Source: Chitinophagales bacterium (GTDB lineage: Bacteria; Bacteroidota; Bacteroidia; Chitinophagales; Chitinophagaceae). From it: 56,135 nucleotides of DNA. The notes under the pieces were generated by a model. It ran no database searches, was not told where the DNA came from, and worked only from the letters and a program-made list of their open reading frames with translations. The position numbers and the translations under genes were made by a program. Within the stretch, counting starts at the first letter, position 1. Each line of letters opens with the position of its first letter. This document shows positions 8,861 to 17,925 of this stretch, piece after piece. The stretch is taken from positions 1-56,135 of the forward strand of contig JAAFJB010000011.1 of NCBI GenBank assembly GCA_013297995.1. Direction: 5' to 3'.

Positions 8861-10906
8861 ATGTACTCAATAGAAAACTTTATACAAGGTAAATGGGTGA
8901 AGGGTGAAGGTGAGGGTCAGTTACTATTCCATGCAGTTACTGGTGCTCCCATTGCCACCGCCTCCTCCAAAGGATTAAATTTTGCCGATATGCTTCACTA
9001 TGCCCGAAGCAAAGGCAATACAGTATTGCGTAAAATGAGTTTTCATGAACGAGGATTGATGTTGAAAGCTTTGGCCCTTCACCTCCGCAATAACTTAGAC
9101 TATTTTTACCAAGTAAGCTATCAAACGGGTGCTACCAAAGCTGATAGCTGGGTTGATATTGAAGGCGGTATTGGTAATTTACTTGCCTATGCATCACTCC
9201 GCCGTAAATTGCCAGATACCCCCTTTTGCCTCGATGGCGAAGCCCATCCCCTTGGCAAAGCCAATAGCTTTATGGGGCACCATCTGCTTATTCCCAGGGA
9301 AGGGGTGGCCGTTCATATCAATGCCTTCAACTTCCCGGTTTGGGGTATGCTGGAGAAAATAGCAGTAAACCTACTTGCGGGCATGCCCGCTATTGTTAAG
9401 CCAGCTACCGTTACCTGCTATTTAACGGAGGCCGTAGTAAAATCAATTATCCAATCAAAAATTCTTCCCGAAGGCGCACTGCAACTCATCTGCGGCAGTG
9501 CTGGCGACTTGCTCAATCATGTTGGTTCACAAGATATAGTCACTTTCACCGGCTCCGCAAATACAGGTCTGATGCTTAAATCTGGTAAAAGAATTTTATC
9601 GGAAAATACTCCTTTTACCATGGAAGCCGACTCACTCAATTGCATCGTTTTGGGAGAAGATGTAAAACCTGATATGCCTGAGTGGGATTTATTTATTAAA
9701 GAAGTGCGCAAAGAAATGACCACCAAATGCGGACAACGTTGTACTGCCATTCGTAGAATTTTTGTGCCCGCAAATAAATTAGAAGACGTTCAAAAAGCGC
9801 TTTGTAATGCACTCAGCAAGACTGTAATTGGTAATCCCCTAAACGCTACCGTTCGCATGGGTGCGCTCGCTGGTGAATCTCAGCGACAAGAATTGAAAGC
9901 ACAGGTAGAAAAACTACTGGCTTCTTCCCAGCTCATTTATGGTTCGCCCAATTATGTGGATGCCATTGATGCTGATCCAATCAAAGGCGCTTTTATAAGC
10001 CCCTTACTACTATTAAACCAGAATCCTTTTGGCAGCACCGATGTTCATGAAGTAGAACCTTTTGGGCCTGTTGCTACTTTAATGCCCTATAAGCATACCG
10101 AAGAAGCCATTGTATTGGCTAAAATGGGCAAAGGCTCTTTGGTAAGTACCATCGTTACTGCTGATACTACTATTGCTAAAGACTATATTTTAGGTGCTGG
10201 TACTTATCACGGACGAATGCTGGTACTCAATAACCAATGTGCTAAAGAAAGTACGGGACATGGCGCTCCGCTTCCCTTACTGGTTCATGGTGGGCCTGGT
10301 AGGGCAGGGGGAGGTGAAGAAATGGGAGGATTAAGAGGCATTAAACATTATATGCAGCGAGTGGCCATTCAAGGCTCCCCCGATATGATCACGGCTATTA
10401 GCGAAGTTTACCAACCCGGTGCCACTGGCATCACCGATACCATTCACCCTTTTAAAAAATATTATGAAGATTTGGTGATTGGCGATCAGCTTACCACCCA
10501 AAAAAGATTGATCACAGCAGCGGATATCAATGCTTTTGCCGATTTAAGCGGGGATCACTTTTATGCGCACCTAGAAAATACCGACTTTAACGGTACTATG
10601 TTTGAAAAACAAGTAGCTCACGGTTACTTATTAATGAGCATTGCGGCGGGCTTATTTGTGGATAGCTACCACAAAAATCCAGTGCTGTTGAATTATGGTA
10701 TTGATGATCTTCGTTTCACCAAACCTTTTTATCCGGGATCTGAGTTATATATTCGCTTTACCTGTAAAGAAAAAATTCGCCAGGATAAAAAAGAACCCAC
10801 CGATATTGATAAAGGCATTGTAAAATGGTTGGTAGAAATGATGGATGATTCCGATGAACTGGTGGGCATTGCTACCATCTTAACAATGGTGGCGAGGAAG
10901 GGATGA
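8861..10906 (+). CDS. paaZ: PaaZ: oxepin-CoA hydrolase / semialdehyde dehydrogenase
   Basis: A 681-residue two-domain protein of the length typical for PaaZ. Residues 1 to about 520 form an aldehyde dehydrogenase with catalytic Glu255 (FTMEADSLN) and Cys294 (TTKCGQRCTA). From about 535 a MaoC-like hydratase follows (ADLSGDHFYAHLENTDF, then QVAHGYLLMSIAAGLF). In phenylacetate degradation the hydratase opens the oxepin-CoA ring and the dehydrogenase oxidises the aldehyde. A hydratase gene follows 44 bases later, but paaABCDE is not in this window, so the rest of the pathway must be elsewhere. The gene looks more GC-rich than its neighbours by eye. Confidence 0.93.
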   Translation: MYSIENFIQGKWVKGEGEGQLLFHAVTGAPIATASSKGLNFADMLHYARSKGNTVLRKMSFHERGLMLKALALHLRNNLDYFYQVSYQTGATKADSWVDIEGGIGNLLAYASLRRKLPDTPFCLDGEAHPLGKANSFMGHHLLIPREGVAVHINAFNFPVWGMLEKIAVNLLAGMPAIVKPATVTCYLTEAVVKSIIQSKILPEGALQLICGSAGDLLNHVGSQDIVTFTGSANTGLMLKSGKRILSENTPFTMEADSLNCIVLGEDVKPDMPEWDLFIKEVRKEMTTKCGQRCTAIRRIFVPANKLEDVQKALCNALSKTVIGNPLNATVRMGALAGESQRQELKAQVEKLLASSQLIYGSPNYVDAIDADPIKGAFISPLLLLNQNPFGSTDVHEVEPFGPVATLMPYKHTEEAIVLAKMGKGSLVSTIVTADTTIAKDYILGAGTYHGRMLVLNNQCAKESTGHGAPLPLLVHGGPGRAGGGEEMGGLRGIKHYMQRVAIQGSPDMITAISEVYQPGATGITDTIHPFKKYYEDLVIGDQLTTQKRLITAADINAFADLSGDHFYAHLENTDFNGTMFEKQVAHGYLLMSIAAGLFVDSYHKNPVLLNYGIDDLRFTKPFYPGSELYIRFTCKEKIRQDKKEPTDIDKGIVKWLVEMMDDSDELVGIATILTMVARKG

Positions 10907-10950
10907 CCGTAGACTGTGGACGATAAACAAATTTAAACTGCGTAAAAATT

Positions 10951-11727
10951 ATGATGGAAGAAACAAAAGATGGCTATGTTACAATAGAAAGAGAAAATGG
11001 TATCAGCACCATTGAATTTTATCATCCACATAGCAATTCCTTACCCAGAAAAATATTAGACGCGCTTACCAAAGCAATTATTGAAGAAGGTGCAAATCCT
11101 GCAATTAAAGTATTGGTGCTTCGCTCTTTGGGCGAAAAAATATTTTGCTCTGGTGCTTCTTTTAATGAGCTGGCTGCTATCACTACCGAAGAAGCTGGAT
11201 TGAATTTTTTCTGCGGATTCGCCAACACAATTAATGCCATGCGCACTTGTGGTAAAATTGTTATTGCCCGAATTCAAGGCAAATGTATTGGTGGTGGTGT
11301 TGGCCTTGCTGCAGCCGCTGATTATGCTATTGCTTGTGAAGGTGCTGATGTAAAACTGAGTGAACTAGCCGTAGGTATTGGCCCATTTGTAATTGGACCC
11401 GCCGTTGAGAGAAAAATTGGCAGCTCTGCTTTTTCACAATTGGCCATTGATGCCGTTACTTTTAGGCCGGGCGATTGGGCTCGTAGAAAAGGTTTATTTG
11501 CTGAGCTTCACCCTGATATTGCTGGTATGGACGAATCCATTATCAGACTCTCTAATACCCTTGCCAACTCCAATCCCGATGCATTAAAAGAATTGAAGAA
11601 AATATTCTGGAACGGTACCGAACACTGGAATGAATTGTTGAATGAAAGAGCGGGTATCAGCGGAAAATTAATTCTGAGCGAATACAGTCAAGCTTTTATA
11701 AACAAATTCAAACACAAATTATCTTAA
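10951..11727 (+). CDS. Enoyl-CoA hydratase/isomerase family protein
   Basis: A 258-residue crotonase-fold protein. The oxyanion-hole strands are seen in FCSGASFNELAA and GKCIGGGVGLAAAADYAIA, and LSELAVGIGPFVIGP follows the usual pattern. The position corresponding to the second catalytic Glu of mitochondrial-type hydratases reads Gly/Pro-rich here, as in many PaaG/PaaF relatives and isomerases, so the exact reaction is uncertain. It probably forms an operon with paaZ. It converges on the TolC gene with only 5 bases between the stops. Two adjacent ATGs open the frame; the first is taken. Confidence 0.88.
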   Translation: MMEETKDGYVTIERENGISTIEFYHPHSNSLPRKILDALTKAIIEEGANPAIKVLVLRSLGEKIFCSGASFNELAAITTEEAGLNFFCGFANTINAMRTCGKIVIARIQGKCIGGGVGLAAAADYAIACEGADVKLSELAVGIGPFVIGPAVERKIGSSAFSQLAIDAVTFRPGDWARRKGLFAELHPDIAGMDESIIRLSNTLANSNPDALKELKKIFWNGTEHWNELLNERAGISGKLILSEYSQAFINKFKHKLS

Positions 11728-11732
11728 CCAAT

Positions 11733-13115
11733 TTAACGAAGTAAGCCAGCAGACCACTCAATACCATAATTGGCTTTCAGGTATTTCATGCGCAATGCAA
11801 CCAATTTTTCGGCGGTTTCTATCACCTTATTCTCTCGGGTATTGATGAGAAATAATGAACTTTCACCATTCTGAAATCGCAATGCTTCCGCACGAAGTAT
11901 TGCATTGAATCCATTGTATGCTTGTTGTGTAATTCGAATTTGATCTTTCAATAAATTAGCTTCGTTGTAATAATTCCTAATTTTATTTTCAACCTCCCAT
12001 TTCTTTGCAGAAAATTGATAGTTGGTCTCTTCTATTTTTAGTTTTGTCTTTTTATATTCACCCCTGCCCTCACGCAAAAAAATGGGCAGCTTAAAATCAA
12101 TACCCCATAAATAATTATTTTGTAAAAGCGCACCATTAAATCCCTTCATAACATTGTATCCGCCATTTAAAAGATTGGCTTTTAGGTTCACCATTGGAAG
12201 TATATTCTGGTATTTTAATTTTCTTTCTACTTCTAATGCTTCCAATGTATAGTCAATACTCCGAAGTGCGGGGTTTTCGGTAGTAGATCTGCTAATAATA
12301 TCATTCAAAACGCCCGTTGCAGTGTATAAGGTAAACTGAACGGTATCTGGAACTGCCGTTTCGGGTAATAGATAGGCACTGTCGCTTTTATTCCACAAAT
12401 AATTGGAAAGCTCCAATTGAGCAGTCACTAATTTAACTTTGGCATCTGCTTGTAACATCTGAAAATTCTGCACTTGTGTAAGTGCTTCAATGGTATCTAC
12501 TGCAGATCGATCTCCATTTTCAAATGCCAGCTTCACCAGCCTAAAGCGATCTTTAGAAATGTCTAAAAAACGATTGTACACGCTGTATATCTGGTAAGAA
12601 CCAGTCCACTGCCAGTATTCTGTATAAGCATCAAATAAAAGATCATTGATCATCTTTAATTTATCCTGCTCACTTTGTGAGCGGAACAACTGGGCTTGTT
12701 GCAGTGCTGCCCTGCGTTTATCAATCAACAACCCTTTCACCAGCGGCAATTCAACCCCAAGATAGCTTGATTGGCCCTTGGTAACCTGATCGGTAAGAAA
12801 CTGCCCCCCATTATTTTCTACACCTGCTTTTATATCAGCGCCACCCAAACGGGTAGGCACTTTTATTTCAGGATTGGTATAGAAATAATAATTTTTGCCA
12901 TCAAATGTTTTTCTACTTGCTTCAAAAGTAATGGTTGGGTCAAATGCTCCGCGAGCGGTAGTTAAATCTGCCTTTGCTTTCTCTACTTTTATATTTGCCT
13001 GTTTGGCCAATGGATGATTCTCTCGCACCAATTGAATAAACGATTCGGGTGTAAGCATCTGTGCCTGCAAAACAGTAGTAGAAAATATGAAAACTAAGAA
13101 TATTAATTTGTTCAT
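11733..13115 (-). CDS. TolC family outer membrane protein (secretion operon)
   Basis: A 460-residue outer membrane channel with signal peptide MNKLIFLVFIFSTTVLQAQ. It shows the long alternating helices of TolC proteins (VEKAKADLTTARGAFDPTI, RRAALQQAQLFRSQSEQDKL) and a repeat of the same topology in the second half. It is the last gene of a three-gene operon (ABC, HlyD, TolC) with gaps of only 3 bases. It would provide the exit duct for whatever the ABC/HlyD pair exports. Confidence 0.9.
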   Translation of the reverse strand: MNKLIFLVFIFSTTVLQAQMLTPESFIQLVRENHPLAKQANIKVEKAKADLTTARGAFDPTITFEASRKTFDGKNYYFYTNPEIKVPTRLGGADIKAGVENNGGQFLTDQVTKGQSSYLGVELPLVKGLLIDKRRAALQQAQLFRSQSEQDKLKMINDLLFDAYTEYWQWTGSYQIYSVYNRFLDISKDRFRLVKLAFENGDRSAVDTIEALTQVQNFQMLQADAKVKLVTAQLELSNYLWNKSDSAYLLPETAVPDTVQFTLYTATGVLNDIISRSTTENPALRSIDYTLEALEVERKLKYQNILPMVNLKANLLNGGYNVMKGFNGALLQNNYLWGIDFKLPIFLREGRGEYKKTKLKIEETNYQFSAKKWEVENKIRNYYNEANLLKDQIRITQQAYNGFNAILRAEALRFQNGESSLFLINTRENKVIETAEKLVALRMKYLKANYGIEWSAGLLR

Positions 13116-13118
13116 GCG

Positions 13119-14486
13119 CTACTTTTTCTTATCCGATTCAATTTTTTTTGCGTCTGCAAAAGGTTTGTAATACTCGGGCGGGAATCCATTAATATTCCGC
13201 CACAACTCATATCCAATAGGCACATCTTTTAAGAGAGCAATCCCATTTGCGCCTCCACCCATACGCAATTGTTTGGGCCATGGTTTATCATTGGGGTCTT
13301 CAATTACCAGCAACCTAAACTTACCATTGCTGCTTACAGAAGTTTCTACCGCTGCTACTTTTCCACCAAAAGTTCCATAAGAAGCAGCGGGCCATCCTGT
13401 GAAGATAATAGCAGGAAATCCATCAAAAATAAACCGGATGGTTTGTCCAATACTAATCAGCGGCAAATCCATGGGTTCGGCAAATAATTCAACAGCATAT
13501 TGAACATCAATGGGTACTACTTCTACCACCATTTCACCCTCTTTCACCATTTCACCAATACCTGCTTTTTTGGCTTTGGTAATTTGTCCGCTTTGAGGGG
13601 CAGTAATATAATACAGTTTATTACGCAGATCATAATTGCTGAATGCGTTTTCTAGCTTGGCAACATCAGCTTCACCGCTTGCTTTATTAGATAAGGATCC
13701 AAAACGTTCTCCATCGGCTTTAGCAATTTTGTCGGTATATTCTTGCGTGGTAGCATTTTTTTCAATACGTAAACTAATGAGTTCTTGTTTAGACTGAAGG
13801 TATTTGTTTTCATTACTGATTTTTTTTGCAACTACATTTTGATAGGATACTTTCCTTCGTTCAAAATCAATCAGAGAAATCACCCCACTATCGAGCATTA
13901 GTTTGGCAGCATCAATTTGTCGCTTTGTTACACCCAACTCATTTATAGCGGCATTTAAATCGTTACTATCGCTGGTTACTTTTAAATCTTGTTGCCTAAG
14001 TTTGATGTCTATTTGCGATAATTTCAGTCGCTGCCCCTCTTCTAATGCACGAATTTGGGCTTCAGCAGTAACTGCTTTATTGCCATAGCCTTCTACTGCA
14101 ATTTGCTTTGAATCTATTTGTTTTTGGGTACGCTCTAATAAGCGGGGATCAAAATAATCTACTTTCACTTCACCTAACTGCAAAATAGTATCCCCCTTTT
14201 CTACAAAATCACCTTCTTTTACGTACCACTTAACTACCCTTCCTGGAATAATGGTATTTAATTCTTGGGGGCGCTGTTCTTGACGTAAAGTGGTGATGGA
14301 ACCTTTGGCACGAATATTCTGTGTCCATGGTAAAAACAATATCACTACCATTCCTATTAAGATAGCCCATAGCCATTTTTTTACATTACTTGTTCGGTAA
14401 ATATGGTAAACCGACTTATAAGAGCTAAAAGAAGTATGTTCAACTTCAGACTCTATAATGGTTGATATAAAATGATGATCAGACAT
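13119..14486 (-). CDS. HlyD family membrane-fusion protein
   Basis: A 455-residue adaptor with one membrane helix at about residues 37-55 (WLWAILIGMVVILFLPW). A lipoyl-like half follows (IIPGRVVKWYVKEGDFVEKG), then a long coiled coil (about 115-290), the second lipoyl half (YITAPQSGQITKAKKAGIGE) and a beta-barrel region. The architecture is that of type I secretion adaptors. It lies between the ABC and TolC genes with 3-base gaps, so the three proteins are expected to form one trans-envelope complex. Confidence 0.92.
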   Translation of the reverse strand: MSDHHFISTIIESEVEHTSFSSYKSVYHIYRTSNVKKWLWAILIGMVVILFLPWTQNIRAKGSITTLRQEQRPQELNTIIPGRVVKWYVKEGDFVEKGDTILQLGEVKVDYFDPRLLERTQKQIDSKQIAVEGYGNKAVTAEAQIRALEEGQRLKLSQIDIKLRQQDLKVTSDSNDLNAAINELGVTKRQIDAAKLMLDSGVISLIDFERRKVSYQNVVAKKISNENKYLQSKQELISLRIEKNATTQEYTDKIAKADGERFGSLSNKASGEADVAKLENAFSNYDLRNKLYYITAPQSGQITKAKKAGIGEMVKEGEMVVEVVPIDVQYAVELFAEPMDLPLISIGQTIRFIFDGFPAIIFTGWPAASYGTFGGKVAAVETSVSSNGKFRLLVIEDPNDKPWPKQLRMGGGANGIALLKDVPIGYELWRNINGFPPEYYKPFADAKKIESDKKK

Positions 14487-14489
14487 AAA

Positions 14490-16193
14490 TTAATTTATTA
14501 GCGAAACAATTTCAGCCCATTTTCCAATTGCCTTAATTTTACCCTTATCTAAATAGATTACTTGATTACATTGTTCGGCAATTTTTCTATCATTGGTGGC
14601 AATAATTACGGTAGCAGTTTCTTCTTTTAACAGGAAGTCTTCTATATGTTGTTTATAAGCAGTTTCTAGAAAATTCAAAGGATCTTCAAGCAAGAGCAGG
14701 CGGCGTTTGCCTAAAAGAGCTCTTAATAATAAAATATCTTGGCGAACCTTACTATTTAACTTTTTACCTGCCGGATCCAATTGCGTATCATAACCAGAGG
14801 GTAAGGATTGAATAAATGAGGTGAGCCCACACCTATCAACAATTTCATTTACGGTTTTATGGGAAAGTGATTTATTGCCCATGGTAATATTTTCCCAGAT
14901 GGTTCCATTGAATATATCTTGTTGGCTCAATAAAATACCTGTTTGTGATCGGATGGAATGAAGGGTATAGTTTCCAATTGGCATACCATCAATTAAAATT
15001 GAACCCGTAAAGTTTTTAAAAGCCCCAGTTAGCAGCCTCAATACAGTAGATTTTCCAGAACCTGCTTCACCCATGATACAAATTTTTTCACCAGCCGCAA
15101 TATTGAAATTAAGGTTAGAGAGTACTTTGTTATTATAGCTATATGAAAAATTCAAGTCGTTGAATTTAATAGCTACACCAGTATTACTATCTTGTAGCAC
15201 TGCACTGCCCTGAGTTTCTATTTCACCTTCGGTTATTTTACTTAATTTTTCTACAGAAGTAAGTACATCATAAACTTTGTCTAGGTTACTAATAAGTTTT
15301 TCAACAGACGCAATAACGCTTAAAATAACAATATCAGCCGCAATAAATTGACCGATATTTATCTCTTGGTCTACCAATAGTACGGCTCCTACAATTAACA
15401 TAGCAGCCGTAATTATTACTTTAAAAGCAATCAAACTCCAGTATTGGGTAAGTAATACTTTAAAATAATTGGTTCTTGCACCTAGATATTCTTTTACAAT
15501 ACCATCGGTTTTATCAATATTAAGGGAGGTACCACGAGAATATTTAAAAGTCTTAATCACCCTAGCCATTTCTTCAAGCCAAGCAGCAGTTGCATATTTT
15601 TGATTACTCGCTTCAATACTGGCTTGAAAGCCATCTGGCAATGTATATCGCAAAATAAGGTATAGAAGCAGCAGTAAAATAGCCCCAAAACCTATAAAAA
15701 CTGGATGATAAAATGCCAGCAGGGTTACTCCGAAAAAAATTTGTATTACGGCAGCAGGAATATCAAGCAATAACTTTTCTATGCCTTTTTGTAAGGAAAC
15801 CGTATCAAAAAAGCGATTCACCAATTCGGGCAGATAATAAGAATCTAATTTTTCTATATTTAGTTTTGGTAAGCGATCAGAAAACTCAAGAGAGTAGCGG
15901 ACAAAAATTTTCTGTTGAATTTTCTCTGTAACTTGAAATTGGCGAACCTGCAACAAGCCATTAATGAATACGGCTCCCACCACCAAAACAATTAAAATTA
16001 CAATTGAAGTAGATACAGAACCAGCCATTACAAAGCTGATGATCGTTTGTATACCCAATGGCATTGCCAGTTGAACCAATCCTGCCAAGATGGCAAAAAC
16101 GTAAATAGACGACACGTCTTTTTTATCGAGTTTGAGTAACTCTAAAATTTTTTTTGCTGCTCCGGCTGGAGATACTTTGCTTTGTGCTCCCAT
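14490..16193 (-). CDS. ABC exporter with noncanonical ATPase motifs
   Basis: A 567-residue half-transporter with six membrane segments (about residues 35-310) and a nucleotide-binding domain (about 345-567); there is no N-terminal peptidase domain. Walker A is normal (GEAGSGKST). The signature expected as LSGGQ reads LNSKV, in GKKLNSKVRQDILLLRALLG. Walker B is LLLLEDP, where Asp-Glu is swapped to Glu-Asp. The D-loop position reads NFLE, and the switch-loop His is replaced (IIATND). The frame is intact and the operon is tight, so this looks like a conserved variant rather than decay. ATP hydrolysis may be slow or need a partner. The substrate is unknown. Confidence 0.9.
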   Translation of the reverse strand: MGAQSKVSPAGAAKKILELLKLDKKDVSSIYVFAILAGLVQLAMPLGIQTIISFVMAGSVSTSIVILIVLVVGAVFINGLLQVRQFQVTEKIQQKIFVRYSLEFSDRLPKLNIEKLDSYYLPELVNRFFDTVSLQKGIEKLLLDIPAAVIQIFFGVTLLAFYHPVFIGFGAILLLLLYLILRYTLPDGFQASIEASNQKYATAAWLEEMARVIKTFKYSRGTSLNIDKTDGIVKEYLGARTNYFKVLLTQYWSLIAFKVIITAAMLIVGAVLLVDQEINIGQFIAADIVILSVIASVEKLISNLDKVYDVLTSVEKLSKITEGEIETQGSAVLQDSNTGVAIKFNDLNFSYSYNNKVLSNLNFNIAAGEKICIMGEAGSGKSTVLRLLTGAFKNFTGSILIDGMPIGNYTLHSIRSQTGILLSQQDIFNGTIWENITMGNKSLSHKTVNEIVDRCGLTSFIQSLPSGYDTQLDPAGKKLNSKVRQDILLLRALLGKRRLLLLEDPLNFLETAYKQHIEDFLLKEETATVIIATNDRKIAEQCNQVIYLDKGKIKAIGKWAEIVSLIN

Positions 16194-16211
16194 ATGGTTT
16201 TGGTAGTATGA

Positions 16212-16227
16212 TTGAAACTGGTTTCAA
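16212..16227. promoter_or_regulatory. Palindrome TTGAAACTGGTTTCAA between the secretion operon and the SbtA-like gene
   Basis: The 7-bp arms TTGAAAC and GTTTCAA flank a 2-base centre. The site is 18 bases upstream of the ABC exporter start and 81 bases upstream of the permease start, in the only divergent control region for both. TGAAAC-GTTTCA half-sites are typical of LacI-family operators, but no LacI-type gene is in the window. Confidence 0.4.
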
Positions 16228-16308
16228 GCGGACAAACAATTCACAAGGATTGTGCCTGAATACCAATTGGGCTTATTAATAATTTGTAAAAATACACCCC
16301 TATTTACA

Positions 16309-17283
16309 ATGAATGCGAATATTATCATTAGTAATTTAACCAATCCAGTACTCTTGTTCTTTATTTTGGGCATTTTTGCTACTTTCTTAAAGAGTGATTT
16401 AGAAATTCCCCCTTCAAGTGCTAAGTTTATCTCTTTGTACCTACTTTTTTCAATAGGTTTTAAAGGAGGTCAGGAATTGGTTCACTCAGAAATTAATAGT
16501 CAAATTATACTAACGCTTTTATTGGCCCTTATATTTTCTATAGTAGTTCCCGTATATGTGTTTTTTTTATTAAAACTAAGGCTGAATGTTTACGATGCGG
16601 GTGCAGTAGCATCGGCATACGGTTCGGTTAGTGCAGTTACCTTTATATCGGCTGCTTCTTTTTTAGAAATGAACAATACCAGTTATGGGGGGCATATGGT
16701 TGCTGCGATGGCTTTAATGGAAGCTCCAGCCATTGTAATTGGGGTGATTTTGATTCGTAAATATGATCAAAGTACTACTAAAAGTGGGAGTATTAAGACC
16801 ATTTTGCACGAAGCATTTACCAATGGATCTGTGATGATGATTTTAGGCAGTTTGGTAATTGGGTTGATAGCCGATAGCAAACAGGCGGAAGGAATTAAAC
16901 CCTTCACCTCTGATATATTCAAAGGGTTTTTGGCTATATTTTTATTGGAAATGGGAATGGTAGCAGCCAAAAGATTTAAGGCTTTTGTACAGTATGGTTG
17001 GTTTGTTAGCTTGGTGAGTATTATTATTCCAATTATAAATGGAACGGCGGCTGTTTTCATTACCACTTTTGGGGATATAAGTACGGGCGACCGATTCATG
17101 CTGGCCATTCTTGCAGCCAGTGCCTCTTATATTGCAGTACCCGCAGCCATGCGCTTGGCAGCCCCAAAAGCAGATCCTGGTTTGTATATACCCATGGCAT
17201 TGGGTATTAGTTTCCCTTTTAATATAAGTATAGGAATGCCACTGTATTGGATGTTGATTCAAGCTTTCCCCTCAACCCATTAA
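16309..17283 (+). CDS. SbtA-like sodium-dependent bicarbonate transporter
   Basis: A 324-residue permease with about ten hydrophobic segments in two repeats. Family features include LLFSIGFKGGQEL in the first half, ASAYGSVSAVTFISAASFL, and LAASASYIAVPAAMRLAAPKADPGLYIPMALGISFPFN near the end, as I know them from the SbtA/DUF897 family. SbtA of cyanobacteria imports bicarbonate with sodium. The ATG at 16309 (MNANIIISN) is preferred over an upstream TTG at 16252, which would add a non-membrane tail. No SbtB (PII-like) partner gene is adjacent. It converges directly on the carbonic anhydrase gene with no gap. Confidence 0.85.
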   Translation: MNANIIISNLTNPVLLFFILGIFATFLKSDLEIPPSSAKFISLYLLFSIGFKGGQELVHSEINSQIILTLLLALIFSIVVPVYVFFLLKLRLNVYDAGAVASAYGSVSAVTFISAASFLEMNNTSYGGHMVAAMALMEAPAIVIGVILIRKYDQSTTKSGSIKTILHEAFTNGSVMMILGSLVIGLIADSKQAEGIKPFTSDIFKGFLAIFLLEMGMVAAKRFKAFVQYGWFVSLVSIIIPIINGTAAVFITTFGDISTGDRFMLAILAASASYIAVPAAMRLAAPKADPGLYIPMALGISFPFNISIGMPLYWMLIQAFPSTH

Positions 17284-17916
17284 TTAAAGATCATCAAATT
17301 CGTAAATAGAATCAATGCTGGTACCTGCTTCCATCTCAAAGATGGGCTTTGTAATACCATCTTTTATATCGTACACCCATCCATGCAAATGTGGCAGTTG
17401 GGTATGTTTCCATGCTTTTTGAATAATGGATGTTTTTGCTAAATTCATTACCTGTTCTTGAACATTTAACTCAATCATCCTATTGATTTTGAGGTTTTCG
17501 TTGGAAATAGAATCAATTTCTTCCCTATGAAAACGATGAACATCTTTAATATTTCGCAACCACTTATTAATAATACCCATATTGTGGTTGGTCATGGCAG
17601 CTTTAACGCCTCCACATCCATAATGACCACATACAATAACATGTTTTACTTTCAGCACTTCAACTGCATATTGTAATACACTCAACAAATTCAAATCGGT
17701 ATGCACTACCATATTGGCAATATTCCGGTGTACGAAAATTTCTCCGGGCTGGGTACCAGTAATTTCATTGGCAGGAACCCTACTATCACTACAACCAATC
17801 CATAAAAATTCGGGTGATTGAAGGTCAGCAAGTCTGTTAAAATAGTCTGGATCGTCGGTCAATTTTTCCTTTGCCCAAGCTTTATTTTCTAAAAACAATC
17901 GTTGGTATGAAGTCAT
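17284..17916 (-). CDS. Beta-class carbonic anhydrase
   Basis: A 210-residue enzyme interconverting CO2 and bicarbonate. Zinc ligands are Cys42, His98 and Cys101 (CSDSR at 42-46 and CGHYGCGG), with the Asp44-Arg46 dyad also present. [13 protein letters not shown] is the usual active-site loop. There is no signal peptide, so it acts in the cytosol. It lies 9 bases after the SulP gene in the same direction and would equilibrate bicarbonate brought in by SulP or SbtA. Confidence 0.95.
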   Translation of the reverse strand: MTSYQRLFLENKAWAKEKLTDDPDYFNRLADLQSPEFLWIGCSDSRVPANEITGTQPGEIFVHRNIANMVVHTDLNLLSVLQYAVEVLKVKHVIVCGHYGCGGVKAAMTNHNMGIINKWLRNIKDVHRFHREEIDSISNENLKINRMIELNVQEQVMNLAKTSIIQKAWKHTQLPHLHGWVYDIKDGITKPIFEMEAGTSIDSIYEFDDL

Positions 17917-17925
17917 GGGGATGTT

